Source of the DNA: Tachypleus tridentatus
Taxonomy: Eukaryota; Arthropoda; Merostomata; Xiphosura; Limulidae
Length of the DNA stretch: 64,000 nt
Direction: 5' to 3'
NCBI RefSeq assembly: GCF_004210375.1
Contig: NC_134831.1
Location: 46,906,035 to 46,970,034, forward strand
Shown here: positions 37,850 through 49,399 of the stretch, piece by piece
How the letters are laid out: each line of letters begins with the position of its first letter
Numbering within the stretch: the first letter of the stretch is position 1
Translations under genes and position numbers: made by a program
The notes under the pieces: model-generated
Told to the model about the DNA's origin: nothing
What the model saw: only the letters and a program-made list of their open reading frames with translations
Databases searched by the model: none

Positions 37850-38822
37850 AGGTCAGTTTACGATCAAAGATAAGCCCCAAGAACTTGGTCTCTGGGACCA
37901 CTGGCAGCAAAACTTCACCGATATGAAGTTCAGGATCAGGGTGAATACCCCGTCGACGGCAAAAGTGCATGCATACGGTTTTAGAGAGAGAGAGAAATTA
38001 AAGCCGTTCGCCAGAGTCAACTTCCGTACACAATTGAGGGCAGTTTGTAGTTGCCGCTCAATATATCTCATGTTTGACGACTGACATGAGATGTGAAAGT
38101 CGTTGACATACAGCCCATTCGCAAGAGTGAGAGGGAGTTGTTCAGTGATGGCATTTATCTTTATAATGAAAAGTGTGACACTCAATACACAGCCTTGAGG
38201 GACTCCAAGTTCCTGTACAAAAGAACGGGGAAAGTGTCGAACCCACACGAACTTGGAATCTCCTGTCCATTAAAATTTTTTTAATAAACATGGGTAGATG
38301 GCCACGTAAACCATATGTATGGAGGTCTCGCAAAACGCCATACCTCCACGTTGTGTCGTAAGCCTTCTCAATGTCAAAGAATATTGATACAAGATGTTGG
38401 CGGTTAAGAAAGGCTTCTCTGATAGATGTTTCAAGACAAATTAGGTGGTCTGTGGTGGAGTGCTGTCGACGGAACCCACACTGGGTGGGCGAGAGGAGGT
38501 TGTTTGGTTCAAGGAACCAAACAAGACGAGCATTAACCATCCTTTCTAAGGTCTTACAGAGACAGCTCGTCAAAGCAATTGGACGGTAGTTTGAAGGAAT
38601 CTTGGGATCTTTTCCTGGCTTAGAGAAAGGTAAAATAATAGCCTGGCACCAGGCATCAGGAAAAACATTCTCCTGCCAGATCTGGTTGAAGACAATCAGA
38701 AGGACATCAAGAGAAGCAGGAGATAGATGGTGCAGCATGTCATAATGAATATCATCAGGTCCAACAGACGTACTGGCAGACCGATGAAGGGCCATTTTCA
38801 GTTCCACCAGTTCCAGGAACAA
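37850..38822 (-). pseudogene. LINE ORF2 reverse transcriptase domain, broken and active site mutated
   Basis: The segment 38822-38142 carries SVGPDDIHYDML, NYRPIALTSCLCKTLERMV, GFRRQHSTTDHL and motif A FFDIEKAYDT. A frame change leads to GVPQGCVLSVTLF and LYVNDFHI. In motif C the first catalytic aspartate of the usual xADD or xVDD is replaced by asparagine, which should abolish activity. The thumb region continues in the 37970-37008 frame. Confidence 0.87.
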
Positions 38823-39479
38823 TTATAGTCAAAGAAACAGTCAGTTCAAAAGGAAAGAGGTGATTGCACTGCCAGAGTCTTGATGGCCAGGAAGATGGAG
38901 GAACAAGCAGAAGTGCCAGATACCCGGGCAAAAGCTTTCATCTAGAGTGTCAGCGATGCTCCAAACATCAGTCACCTCCTGACCATCAGAGAGTAAGATC
39001 GAGAGGGAAACAGAATTGTAGTGCCCATTAACCTTTCAAATCCTGTCCCATATGATCTTGGAACTAGTGGTAGAAGATATGCTAGTTGTGAACTTAATCC
39101 AAGATTCCTTCTGGCTTTGACGTCTTACCAACCTAGCACGTGCACGGGCCCGTTGGAAAGGAACACGGTTTGAAAGTGTGGGATATCTACAAAAAGTATC
39201 CCAGACCCGTTTTTGAGCCTTCCGTGCTATGTGGCAAGCAGGATTCCACCACGGACGAGGATATCGTGGAAAACGTGTCGAGGTTTTAGGAATACACTGA
39301 GCAGCTGCTTGTATAATACAATCAGTTACCACTGCTACACAGTTGTCTATTGATGGCTGATTTACGATGGCAGGATCAAGTTCCGCGAGAGCAGTGAAAG
39401 TGGACCAGTCTGCCTGATTTAGCTTCCCCCGGGGCACGCAGGTAGGGTGGCATCGACCACGGCAAGTCTCTCTCAAAAG

Positions 39480-40108
39480 GATCGGAAAATGATTACTGCC
39501 TAGTGGATTACTGTCAACCCTCCATGAAAAATGGGAGAGTAATGAAGGGGAGCAAACCGAGAGATCAATAGCGGTAAAGGACTGACTAGGTGCATGAAAG
39601 TGGAGGAACCAGTATTGAAAAGAGAAAGATTGTGATCAGAGAGCATCTGCTCTACAGATCGACCCCTCCCATCAATAACAGCACTTCCCCAGAGGGGATG
39701 ATGTCCATTAAAATCCCCCAGGATTAGAAATGGAAACGGCAACTGTTCAACGAGAGCATCAAGGTCTGATTGATCATATGTCTCTCAAGGGGACAGGTAC
39801 AGAGAACAAACAGTGATGGTATGACCCAAGGAAACACCAATAGCTATGGCCTCCAAGGGTGTGTTGAGTGACAAAGACAGGGTGGGCACATGCTGATCAA
39901 CTAACAGTGCCACCCCTCCATGTACTCGACCATCACACAACCTGTCATTTCTGTACAGAGAAAACTGCCGAATGGAGACTGTATCAGCAGATTTGAGAAA
40001 TGTTTCCTGTAGGGAAAGACAAACAGGATGGTAGGAAGCAATCAGCGTTTTGATATTATCCAGATTAGAACGTAAACCTCGACAGTTCCATTGTATCAAG
40101 GTGGCCAT
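39480..40108 (-). pseudogene. LINE ORF2 endonuclease domain (APE type), broken
   Basis: The segment starts MATLIQWNCRGL at 40108. It carries the endonuclease landmarks in order: WNCRGL, QET (LQETFLK), GGVALLV, a YLSP segment, LGDFNGHHPLWGS (metal-binding Asp/Asn), and a final SNHFPI at about 39490. A stop near 39785 and frame changes interrupt it. This domain nicks target DNA to prime reverse transcription in non-LTR elements. Confidence 0.85.
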
Positions 40109-41217
40109 TTTTAAAAACGGTAGGTGAAGTGGCTGGGGAACCCTTCGGTTTACGACCACGTTTTTTTTCTTTACTGTCTTTAGTCGGAGGAGGTCTATCA
40201 ACCTCCATGGATCCTGCCCTGGGTCGAGTGGGCAGCTTTTTGTTATTGGAAGGTGAATCCAGTGACTGAGGACGTGAACAAATAATTGTTTTGTCTCTTG
40301 TAGTGGGAGAAAAAGATGTATCAGAAGAAATGCCTGTATTTGAAACTGAAGGACGTGGATCTTGAGGTTTGTTGGAAGGTATGTGAGGAACAGAGATGGG
40401 TGTGGAAGTCGATTCATCAACCTTTTTAACCACGGAGGTCAAAAGGCTTTTCATTTGTTTTGAAAATGATTCTCTTGGAGGCACAGAGAGATCTGTCTGC
40501 ACTCCCACTGTAGTTGTGGAATGAAGTGCAGCAGCATATGTCCGAGATGGAGTGGTGGATAGCAATTTCCGAGCCTCAGGATAATTAATGTTATGTATCG
40601 TTTTCAAACGCTGCACCTCTTTTTCCTCCAACCATTTTGGGCAAGAATGAAAGTAAGAGGAGTAAGAACCATTGCAGTTGATGCAATGTGGGTTCATGTC
40701 ACAGTCATAGGCATCGTGGTCCTTGCCTCCACAACGAGCACGTCAGTGAGCCACGACAAGATGTCTTTGAGTGGCCGAATCTCTGACATTGGAAACATCG
40801 AAGAGGGTTTGGAATGTATGGCCGAACTCTGCAAATGAGATAACCTGCCTTGATGGTGGCAGGTGCACGTGGTGAAGTAAATGTTAAAACAAGGGTATCT
40901 GTTGGCAGTGTAACTCCATCTTTGCGAGTGGAGATGCCCCTCGCTGCAGAAACTCCTTGAATGGAGAGACCAGCGAGAATCTCTGACTCGGAAACGTTCT
41001 TCAAATCCCTTTCACCAATAACTCCTCGTGAAGAATTCAAAGTAGCATGAGGTGTAACCTCAATAGATATATCCCCAATTGCCTTTGAATGCAAGAGGAG
41101 TTCACTGTGTTGGGATATGGATGTTTCAACCAATATGTCACCAGATCGAAGCTTCTTTACTGACTTTGGAGAGCCAGCAAGTCCCTCTAGTCCCTTCTGA
41201 ATACAAAAAGGGGACAT
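40065..41217 (-). pseudogene. LINE ORF1 (gag-like, CCHC knuckles), frameshifted
   Basis: Two overlapping open segments (41217-40705 and 40697-40065) together resemble the nucleic-acid-binding ORF1 protein of I-type LINEs. The first ends with CFQCQRFGHSKTSC, a CCHC knuckle. The second begins in another frame with CINCNGSYSSYFHSC, the last of what are normally three knuckles. A frameshift near 40.70-40.74 kb separates them. The second segment ends at 40065, overlapping the endonuclease start at 40108 by about 44 bases in another frame, an overlap that could serve translational coupling in an active copy. Confidence 0.8.
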
Positions 41218-41825
41218 TTGCCCTAAAGGTTTTTCCGAAAGAGAATGTAATATAAGAAAATGAGGTACATGTGTTACTGATGTTGAAGATTGCTGTTCTG
41301 AGTCTTCAAGACGTGGTCGCTACCCATTGACTGTTTTTTCACAATTTTATTTAAATTTTTTGGAGGATCCATAGGAAAAGGAAAAAATTTCGGTACCCAC
41401 TGACCCCACCCACCATGGAGCCCTACAAGGGAACGCACTACAAAGTCATGCAAGGACAATGCAGCAACGCCAGGGTTTCATGAGCACTATATCCAAACAC
41501 CAGCATCAGGTACAATGTCCACAACACCCATTGAGAACTTCCAACACTAGTACTTGGTTGACTCTAGCCCATGTGAACCAGCCGATTGATCCAAGGGGGG
41601 CCACCCAAAGGCTGCCCGTCTACAGGAATTCGAGGCCAAAGTGGTGTGTTAGGATTGGACCCCTCAACCACCAGGATCCACTCCTCCCCTTCACGGGTCA
41701 CCACGCACGGCAAACACGTGGGTGGATGTTTAGATCCCAGAGAAGGTAACCAGACAGAACAGAACCTTCCCTGGGAAGTCCCCTCACCACGTACAGGAAT
41801 CCACACCGAGGGGATATGCATATGT

Positions 41826-44506
41826 CGTTCAAAAGAAAGTAAGCTACATCACTGTGGTCTAATATTTACTTAACATACAAAAACATGTTAGTTACACATT
41901 AAAGGATTGGTCTATAAAACTCAAACAGTGCTTGCTAAATGCTTTAATCCATTCACTGTGGCTACAATACACATTTCCCATAGTACTTTAGAAGTGATCT
42001 CAACAGGAACCCTGGACTCGAAAATCTTCTCTATGGTTATCCATTTGGCCATTCTCTCACCTACATACTTCCAAGAATTACCATGAAGATGATATTTGAA
42101 TTATATTGCCAATCCCTCTGAATTCTATAAACCACATTTTTTAGTACAACATATGACCATTCCCAACACCTGCCTATCTTTATTCAGGAATTATAAGCCA
42201 TACCATATCAATGTAAAATATCTCAGTCTCATCAGCATTATCATAGCAGCTTTTCATTTCAATCAATAGTAAATTTTAGATTTATCCCAGTAAAGTCATG
42301 TACAATATCAATGATGTTCCTTAGTCCATTTGCACGTTCATTGTAAGACTACTGAGTGACTGTTCTCTGGTTGCAAGTACAGAATGTCTAATGGCATTAC
42401 GTTCTCTCCTAAAGATCAGTATGATAGTGCATTGTCTGCAGCTTCACATAATATTGTTTGATAACTCAGAAAGGCACAAGACAACTTTGATCCAATGTTT
42501 CCTGATGCTCATCCACAAACATGCAACTGATTTAACAGTACGAGGTTGTATCTATTCATTATGTCATCAGAAGATAAACGAACTTGCTCTAGACGTTTTG
42601 CTTCCAAGAAGCTGACATTTCTGAAAACAAGGCTGACTAAATTTTCCACTTATGCAATGAGGAAAGTTCCACAGCCATGTTAAATCTTGAATTGAATTTG
42701 TCAGTTTCCTAGCTTGTTTTCCTTCCCAGTTACAAACAGCATGTTTACTCTCAACAGTTAGCCTGTAGAAAAGAACTAAGCACAACAACGTTCTCAAGTG
42801 GTGCTCCAACACAATACTGCTATAGTTACTTCTTTAGTAGCCCTTCTCTCTCTCCCTCTTTCTTTATCAATTAATTTGTGTAGGGAATAAGATATCATAC
42901 AATGATTTTACAAAATCCTCATCTCCTGCTGGTTGTGCTTTGGTGGTGGCCAGTTCTGGACAAATTCATTCTTCAACTAGCCTGTATACCTCTCTATTGA
43001 CCATTTATGCCATAATAAACCACACTTTAGGGAATTCAGATTAAGGTTTCCTTAATCCATCATAAGCATTATCAAATGCCTTCTCATATGTAATAGTGTC
43101 AATCAATTGGATGAGTGCAACATTGCAGGATAGTTCAGACAGAAAACATTTCAATAATAATGCAAGATAGTAGTTGCATTACCCAAATCAATGAGTAACA
43201 CAAAAACTCAACTCATGGCCATTATTAAAACTACAGATGATTTTAGTTCTCTACTTACAAAGTTCATTACAACTATATAGCACATATTTAATACTTTGTA
43301 AAACTGAAGAAGACATAAGAAATTTGAAACAGTGTTCTGTTCTTTAAAATTTTAAAACCCGTACTGACCATCTTGAGAATGCATTCTTACTTCAAGCAAG
43401 TTTCTCATCATCATGAAGGCAAAACAACTCTGAAGAAAACTTTTAAAATCTTGTTCAAGGCTAGTATTGAACACAAGCTAAGAATAAGGGAAATCTTAAT
43501 TAATAGACCCAAACAGAGGAAAAATGAAAAAACCAGTGCAATATTTTCATTACTAAAGTTAGATGGTATCTAATCACTTTACTATGTAATTATGTTGCAT
43601 ATTCCATGTAAATGCTTTCAAGGTAATTCATCTATTGGTCTACAACAGAATTAACAACCTACATACAATTTTTGAATTTATAAAATAACCTTCCTTTCTT
43701 TCCTAATTTTCTAACAAAAAGAAAAACAGCATTTCTATTTACATACACCCTAAACATTTAAGCATTTCTATTTGCATGCTCTATCAACTGGCTTGAATGT
43801 GATATCAAAATTATGTTAATATCACTCTGTCTTTTAAACCCTGTTGCACAATGATTTTATTAACCTTGACAGGATGTTGATAAGTGCCAATAAAAGACCA
43901 GATTACTTCTGTAATCAATACATTAAAATTTCCAAATCAACTGAAAAAATGTCATAGCATATACTCAATCAAATTCAACATACTCAATGAAATTTCTCCA
44001 GATTATTTTCATACGAGGAGAATAGCTCTTCCTTCACCCCACTGTGATGTTCAAATGTAGGTCTTCTGTATATAATCATATTTTATACTGAATCCTAAAA
44101 TTAATACGAAAAATGGGACCCAAGTTCAAGATTTGATAAAACTGACATGGCTCTAAACTATTATCTTTCTAACACCAGTATTAAATAATACTTAACTGGG
44201 TGATTAACTTATGCCTTACGGAATGAGTTTGCCGCCGGTACTGACAGTAGAGAACACCGGAACTTCACAGGGCTTTCAAGTTGAGGATTTATAATTACAT
44301 TTTAAATAAAAGACAGGATTGTTTTCGAAAAAGATGAGTGTACAGGGAAAGGCTTGAAATTAAATTAAGCTGAATTTCAAGTTCAAATGAAACAATAAAG
44401 AAATAAATCGGTGAACTTTTTATTATTACTCAATAACTAATACGTCATCCACTTAGATAAACCTAACCTTTTCTTTCGAATATTATTCTTCAAACTTTCT
44501 AAGCTT
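41826..44506 (-). other. Probable 5' intron of the Rab gene, nothing recognised
   Basis: If the first exon is at 44.5 kb, this lies in the intron between it and 35.7 kb, along with the full-length LINE. Open stretches at 42391-42615, 42567-42812 and 43373-43573 are short and match nothing I recognise. A pyrimidine-rich tract lies at about 42844-42866. Confidence 0.4.
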
Positions 44507-44513
44507 ACTTACC

Positions 44514-44700
44514 ATATATGAAAAAAAAACAACAATTATTTCATCTTTATGTTTCAAAATTCCGTCCAGTACAAATACCAGATCAGTCTTATTAAATACT
44601 TATGTCACAGAAACATTTGTAACGGTAATTGCACATGCGCAAAACATCACGTGACAAAAATTAATTCTTCAGCTTTCGAAAGAGCCGGCGTAGTCACGTG
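44514..44700 (-). promoter_or_regulatory. Probable promoter and non-coding first exon of the Rab gene
   Basis: On a short CpG-containing stretch I see an NRF1-like site GCACATGCGCA (44631-44641), a palindromic E-box TCACGTGAC (44647-44655) and a second E-box GTCACGTGCT (44693-44702). Going left, a strong minus-strand donor ATATG|GTAAGTAAG follows (exon end at 44513). The first coding exon at 35658 is preceded by an acceptor, so a non-coding exon here spliced to it is the natural reading. The transcript link is inferred, not seen. TCACGTGAC resembles the CLEAR motif bound by TFEB/MITF factors. Confidence 0.45.
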
Positions 44701-45202
44701 CTCAGTTTTTTAAGTTTGATATTGGGCCAAGTAGTACAAACATGAGCGTAAATACTTAAAAAAAAAAGAATCAAAATAGACCTTTTTCTTTAGAAAAACT
44801 TGTACTATTTCTTCCTCTCGATTTGCAGCTTCTTTGTGAGGTAAACTGTACTACTTGCAGAAACAACTAAAGAAAAATTATCTGATTGGTCGTGTGTTAG
44901 TTACTGATCAGCAGAAGAGGATGCAAGTCAAAATGATTAAGTTTTTTTTTAAAAAAAAGCCCTTTTCTAATGAAAAACTCTTCTCTTTTTATATTTGATA
45001 GCTTCTCTATTTTCTTTTTTCTTAATTATCACGATAACTTATTACAAGTAATTACACGTGTAAACCTTAAACTTAAAGCATAAACAATGACAAGTTAAAT
45101 AAATTCGTATTATTTGCTCTAAATAAGACAGTATATTTTGAAAAATATCAAAAATAGTGCTTCGAAATTCAGGTTATTCCTATTACTCTTACACGTTACC
45201 AT

Positions 45203-45305
45203 GAGTACAGCGGTATGTCTCCGGATTACAACGCTCAAATCAGGAGTTCGATCCCCTCGGTGAGCTGAGCAGATAGCCCGATGTGGTTTTGCTATGAGAA
45301 AAACA
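45203..45305 (+). repeat. tRNA-derived SINE, family B
   Basis: The head GAGTACAGCGGTATGTC, B box AGTTCGATCCCC and tail 'gatgtggttttgctatgag' are seen. It lies about 65 bases before two family A copies, making a SINE cluster of about 700 bases. Confidence 0.8.
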
Positions 45306-45370
45306 TTCTAAAACACACATTACCATAATGACAATCGTCGCCATCGCCAGAAAAGAAATTTCTGGGAGAA

Positions 45371-45635
45371 GTTTATTTGTTTGTTTTCGAATTGCACACA
45401 GAACTATCTACGCTAACCATCCCTAATTTAGCAATGTAAGACTAGAAGGAAGACAGCTGGTCTTCACCACCTATTGGGCTATTCTTTTAACAACGAATAG
45501 TGAGCTTGACCGCAAACATTACCATAACGCCCCCACAGCTGAATGGACGAGTATATTTGGTGTGATGGGGATTCGAATTTGCGATCCTCAGATTACGACT
45601 CGAGCGCTCCAACCAACAGACCATGCCGGTCCTTT
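45371..45635 (-). repeat. tRNA-derived SINE, family A
   Basis: It is a diverged copy with the B box in GGGGATTCGAAT (about 45566) and the body motif 'ctaatttagcaatgtaag'. It is flanked by a short direct repeat TGGGAGAA (45363-45370 and 45636-45643). Confidence 0.85.
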
Positions 45636-45648
45636 TGGGAGAAAAGGG

Positions 45649-45912
45649 TTTGGTTTTCATTTGTTTTGAATTTCGTGCAAAACTGCTGGAGGGCTACCTG
45701 CGCTAGCCGTCCCTAATTTAGCAGTGTAAGGCTAGAGGGAAGACAGCTAGTCATCACCACCCACCACCAACTCTTGGGGTACTCTTTTACCAACGAATAG
45801 TAGGATTGACTGTGACATTATAATGCCGCTATGGCTGAAAGGGCGAGCATGTTTGATGCGACAGGGATTCGAAGACCCTCGAATTTCGAGTCAAGTGCCT
45901 AAACCGCCTGGA
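45649..45912 (-). repeat. tRNA-derived SINE, family A, back to back with the previous copy
   Basis: It is a second family A copy in the same direction, starting only about 14 bases after the previous one. Body 'ctaatttagcagtgtaag' and head 'gggattcgaa' are clear. The head is disturbed near the B box (GGGATTCGAAGACCC). Confidence 0.85.
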
Positions 45913-46399
45913 GAGGAGAGATTCTGTTCATGTATGTAAACATGTTATGAAAATAATTCAACGATGATAAAGTTGTGTGAAATAAGAATTGTTGAAAATT
46001 TGCAAAATAAATTTGATACTATGTACACTCGTTTCTTTATTTAAGTGTGCGTATAAATCACAATCATACCAATGTAAATCCGTTTCTACCAATAAATTTT
46101 ATAAAACAATTTAGATATTTGAATAGTTTAGTTTCAGTACCATATTGTACTGAATAGAACTGGCTAAAAGCATTAAGTGTTAACAAATGGCTTCAGACTG
46201 CTGAAATGTACATAGTTGCTCTAGCATATAAATGAAAAGATGAAAAAGTTACCTTAGACAAAATGTTAATTTAAAGTATGTCATTTGTCTGGTCACTGTG
46301 GCATAAAATTTTAAATTCTATGATTTTAAATTGTTGTAGTATAATACCTCCATGTTATCACACCCATTGATGTAACTTCTTATTATATATCATTTACTA

Positions 46400-47060
46400 T
46401 TTATTTTCTCTCGATTGTACGTAAATTCAAACATTGGTAAAACAAAACACCACTTAAAAACTAGATTTTGTGAACATTTAGAAGTATCTAAGAGAATTGA
46501 CCGACCACTACTTAAACTCAACCATTTATTCATTTGTTCACATTCTAAAGCCCCACGTCACAATATTTCATATAACGATTTCTTTGTTATTACTCGCTCT
46601 CCAGTGGCACAGCACACAGCAGTATGTCTGTGAACTCACATCGATGGAATCTGTGTTTTGATACCCGTAATGGGCAGAGCACAGGTAGTCCTTTGTGTAG
46701 CTTTGTGCTTAATTCCAAATAATCACTGAATCGACTATCATCACATGATCTTCAGACCTTGAAATCTATGTTAACCGCCAGATTCTATACGACTTTAGTT
46801 CTAAAATTATTCTAAATTTACGCATTCAAAAGTCAGCTGTTTTGTAACATATATATAGCCCTTTGTTGTTGGTTTTGTTATCCTTCTCTTTATCACTTCT
46901 TTTAATAACTAAGCAAACTAATGATTATGATATAGTTTTAGTTAATAATTATCTTGGTAACACGATTTTCAAATTTCGCTGAAGATGGAAAAAGTGTATT
47001 CTGATATGTTTGAACCTTGTAAATAAAATATTTTGTGCTTTACCAACCGTTTTTATCTTT
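46400..47060 (+). mobile_element. GIY-YIG-bearing retroelement 3' end, split by a SINE
   Basis: The stretch 46415-46600 encodes YVNSNIGKTKHHLKTRFCEHLEVS, a GIY-YIG-like motif (YVGKTxxxLKxRxxEHL) found in Penelope-like and related elements. A SINE (about 46601-46717) interrupts it. The sequence then continues to a probable 3' end with 'gaagatggaaaaagtgtattctg' at about 46980 and an AATAAA at about 47024. The GIY tyrosine context and the rest of the element are lost. Confidence 0.55.
46601..46717 (+). repeat. tRNA-derived SINE, family C, inside a GIY-YIG element
   Basis: It reads CCAGTGGCACAGCACACAGCAG, then 'tttgatacccgtaatgggcagagcacaggtagtc' and 'tgtagctttgtgctt'. It splits the retroelement fragment at 46.4-47.06 kb, so it is the younger insertion. 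Confidence 0.8.
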
Positions 47061-47214
47061 TTTATTAAACAGTTTTATTAGTGTATGATTTTTAGTTTTG
47101 TCGTTAAGCGCGGAGCTGCATATGTGGATATCCGTGCACTGCCTATTGCAGTTATTAAAACCCGAATTTAAATTCTGAGCACTCAGATTTGTCGCTGAAC
47201 CAACAGAGAGAAAA

Positions 47215-47345
47215 AAAGTTTATTTGTGTGTTTTTAGCGAAAAGCTACACAATAGACAATTTGCACTCTATCTAAAATGGAAATCCAATCTAGAATTTTA
47301 GTGATTTAATTCTATAAATTTATCGATGGGCTACTAGGAAACCTG
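47215..47345 (-). repeat. Diverged tRNA-derived SINE, family C
   Basis: It retains 'ttagcgaaaagctacacaat', an altered central region and 'ttttagtgatttaattct'. It is much decayed and is recognised by order only. Confidence 0.45.
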
Positions 47346-47800
47346 TATTTATTATTCTAACCAGATATTTTAATTATGCTCATAATACTTTCTTAATAGA
47401 ATATTAACTTTAGTCAAATTCGTTTAGGCTTACAAGTTATTTATGTAATTAAAACTTTACGGTGAAACGTCTGATTTTTTCTTTTTATAGTCTTCTAAGA
47501 ATGACTCATAATAACATTCTACACAACATAAACTCTTATTGCACATTTTAATGCCAGCAGACGTGGTTTTTTCTCTCTCTCTCTTGTGTGTCATCATAAC
47601 TCGATGTGTGTATGAAAATATTGATAATGTAGTATTCCCAGATATATTGGTAATTTCTAGGTAAGGATAATATCCGCTCCAATGAAAGGTTCGGAAGAAT
47701 TCCAGTATGATAGAATGACGAAAAGAAACAGCTTACAAGAAGAATAATATCTACTCTAGTGCGAGGTTCAGCAGAAGTGTAGTTTCAGTGAAGTGAAAAA

Positions 47801-47930
47801 AATGAGTTTGTGTGTGGGTTTTCTTACAGCAAAGCCACATCTGGCTATCTGCTGTGTTCAGTGAGGGGAAACGAACTCCTGATTTTAGCGTTGTAAATCT
47901 GAAGACTACCTCTGTACCAGCAGGGGATGG
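47801..47930 (-). repeat. tRNA-derived SINE, family B
   Basis: It reads 'gtgtgtgggttttcttacagcaaagccacat' through 'gattttagcgttgtaaatctgaagac' and ends in 'accagcagggg'. Confidence 0.8.
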
Positions 47931-47934
47931 AGAA

Positions 47935-49399
47935 TAAAAAAGAGTTGCCGTAAGTTTCATAAATTAAAAAAAAAAAACGTTATTATTTATTGGGGAGAAT
48001 TCCCACAAGATAAAGTCAGTTCGGTCAGTAGACGTGTACACTGGCAAAGGATGGTGGCTCTTTTCTCTGAGATGTTAAAAAAGCCAAAGTCGGGAGAAAA
48101 TCTATAGATAAGACTGAGGGATCCAACCATTTTATATTTATACAAATAAGGTCAAACCTCTCAAATTATCCTTCTCACCTATGTCATCTGGTTACCTCGT
48201 TAGCAAATATACAGACGACAAAATTTTAAACATTTCTAAATCTCTACACGACTTTTATAAACAGAGTACACATTACTACGGGTAACATTTTCCCTAAGAA
48301 AATCCATAAATACTAGTGTGTGAATAACAGAAGAAAAGGTCACTGTGTTAAAAAATGGTTATATACACATTATAAGCTCAACACGTGTGTGTGTAAAAAC
48401 AATAGTGCTCACCCTTCTAAAATAAAAAATCAAATAAACAGTATTCAACTGGTATTTCAGTCAATTTAATCATTATAAATTTTAAAGTTCTCTTTTAGAC
48501 CGTGTTATAGCAAGTGTCATTATTTTTCGCCAATGTTCAATTCCGTGATTATAGATTTTAAAACTTTTGTCTTTACATGCACATCGTTGATTGGTCTCTA
48601 TCATATTCTTAAAAACATTTGATCTTAACTAGTATATTGGTTCACTTATTCAGAAACTGTTGATTATTGTTTTATTCTCGAAATATTCGTGCCCACCGCC
48701 TGTGGCCACGTATTGAGAAACACTTTGTTCAGTCTGTCATAGGTTTATCTGGTTATTGAAGGGCATCTTTCTTTCATTTTGAGCTATATAAGGATTCAAA
48801 TGTAATTAAAAGAATATTGTTCTTATAACATAATTAATAGTTAGTATGCTAAAGGGGACGGTTATCATATATTCAAAACAAGTGAAATATATATACAAAA
48901 GTATTTACACTATAGATTATCGCAGCTGTATCCAGAGATTTAAATAATTGTCTTTTTCATCAAACTACACACAGGTTTGCTGGTTAATTTACTTTAGATC
49001 CCAATTGACAAAACAAATCATTCTTCTCTACCATATTATTACAATACATTCTGCGATTATTACATTTAAAAAGTCGTAATTATACACACTTTGTGACTAA
49101 ATTTACTGTCGACCAGTGTAACTTCCCTTTTTTTTACTTTTACTTCCACTAAACTACTTAATTTGGCAGCTCATATAGGTATTGCTCGAATGAGACCTAG
49201 AACGTTTTACAAACTATGAGACGTTATGATTCAGAAGGTTTTAATGACGTGACTTAAATTCATAGCAGTTGAATACACAGCAAATGAATTGCGTATAGTT
49301 ACGTAAGCAAACTTGCGATAAATTATCTCTTCTAAAAGTACAAAATTTAACACTCGCATTTTATATCTAAATCATAACTCTTGTATCGAATTTAAATAA
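47935..49399. other. No gene seen
   Basis: It is A+T-rich intergenic sequence left of the gypsy relic. It may include the lost 3' part of that element, but no LTR or domain is readable. Confidence 0.4.

Larger units (their letters stand above)
35823..41813 (-). mobile_element. Full-length I/R1-type LINE with RNase H, inactive
   Basis: This 5,991-base non-LTR retrotransposon is bounded by a perfect 12-bp target-site duplication ATATGCATATGT (35811-35822 and 41814-41825). In its own direction it holds ORF1 with CCHC knuckles, an APE-type endonuclease, a reverse transcriptase, RNase H and a C-terminal zinc-like domain. A 3'UTR follows with a repeated segment, and the element ends in a (TCAA)n-type tail. 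RNase H places it in the I/R1/LOA group of clades. Several frameshifts and stops break the ORFs, and reverse-transcriptase motif C reads YVND instead of YADD or YVDD, so this copy is dead. The clade cannot be fixed without a tree. Confidence 0.93.

Noticed and set aside
41459..41873. Overlapping open stretches of about 95 codons in several frames at the LINE 5' end
   Set aside because: They lie in the LINE 5'UTR, run in opposite directions, and partly continue past the element's end at 41813.
42391..42812. Two open stretches on opposite strands near 42.4-42.8 kb
   Set aside because: No recognisable motif in either. They overlap, and neither has a good splice context.
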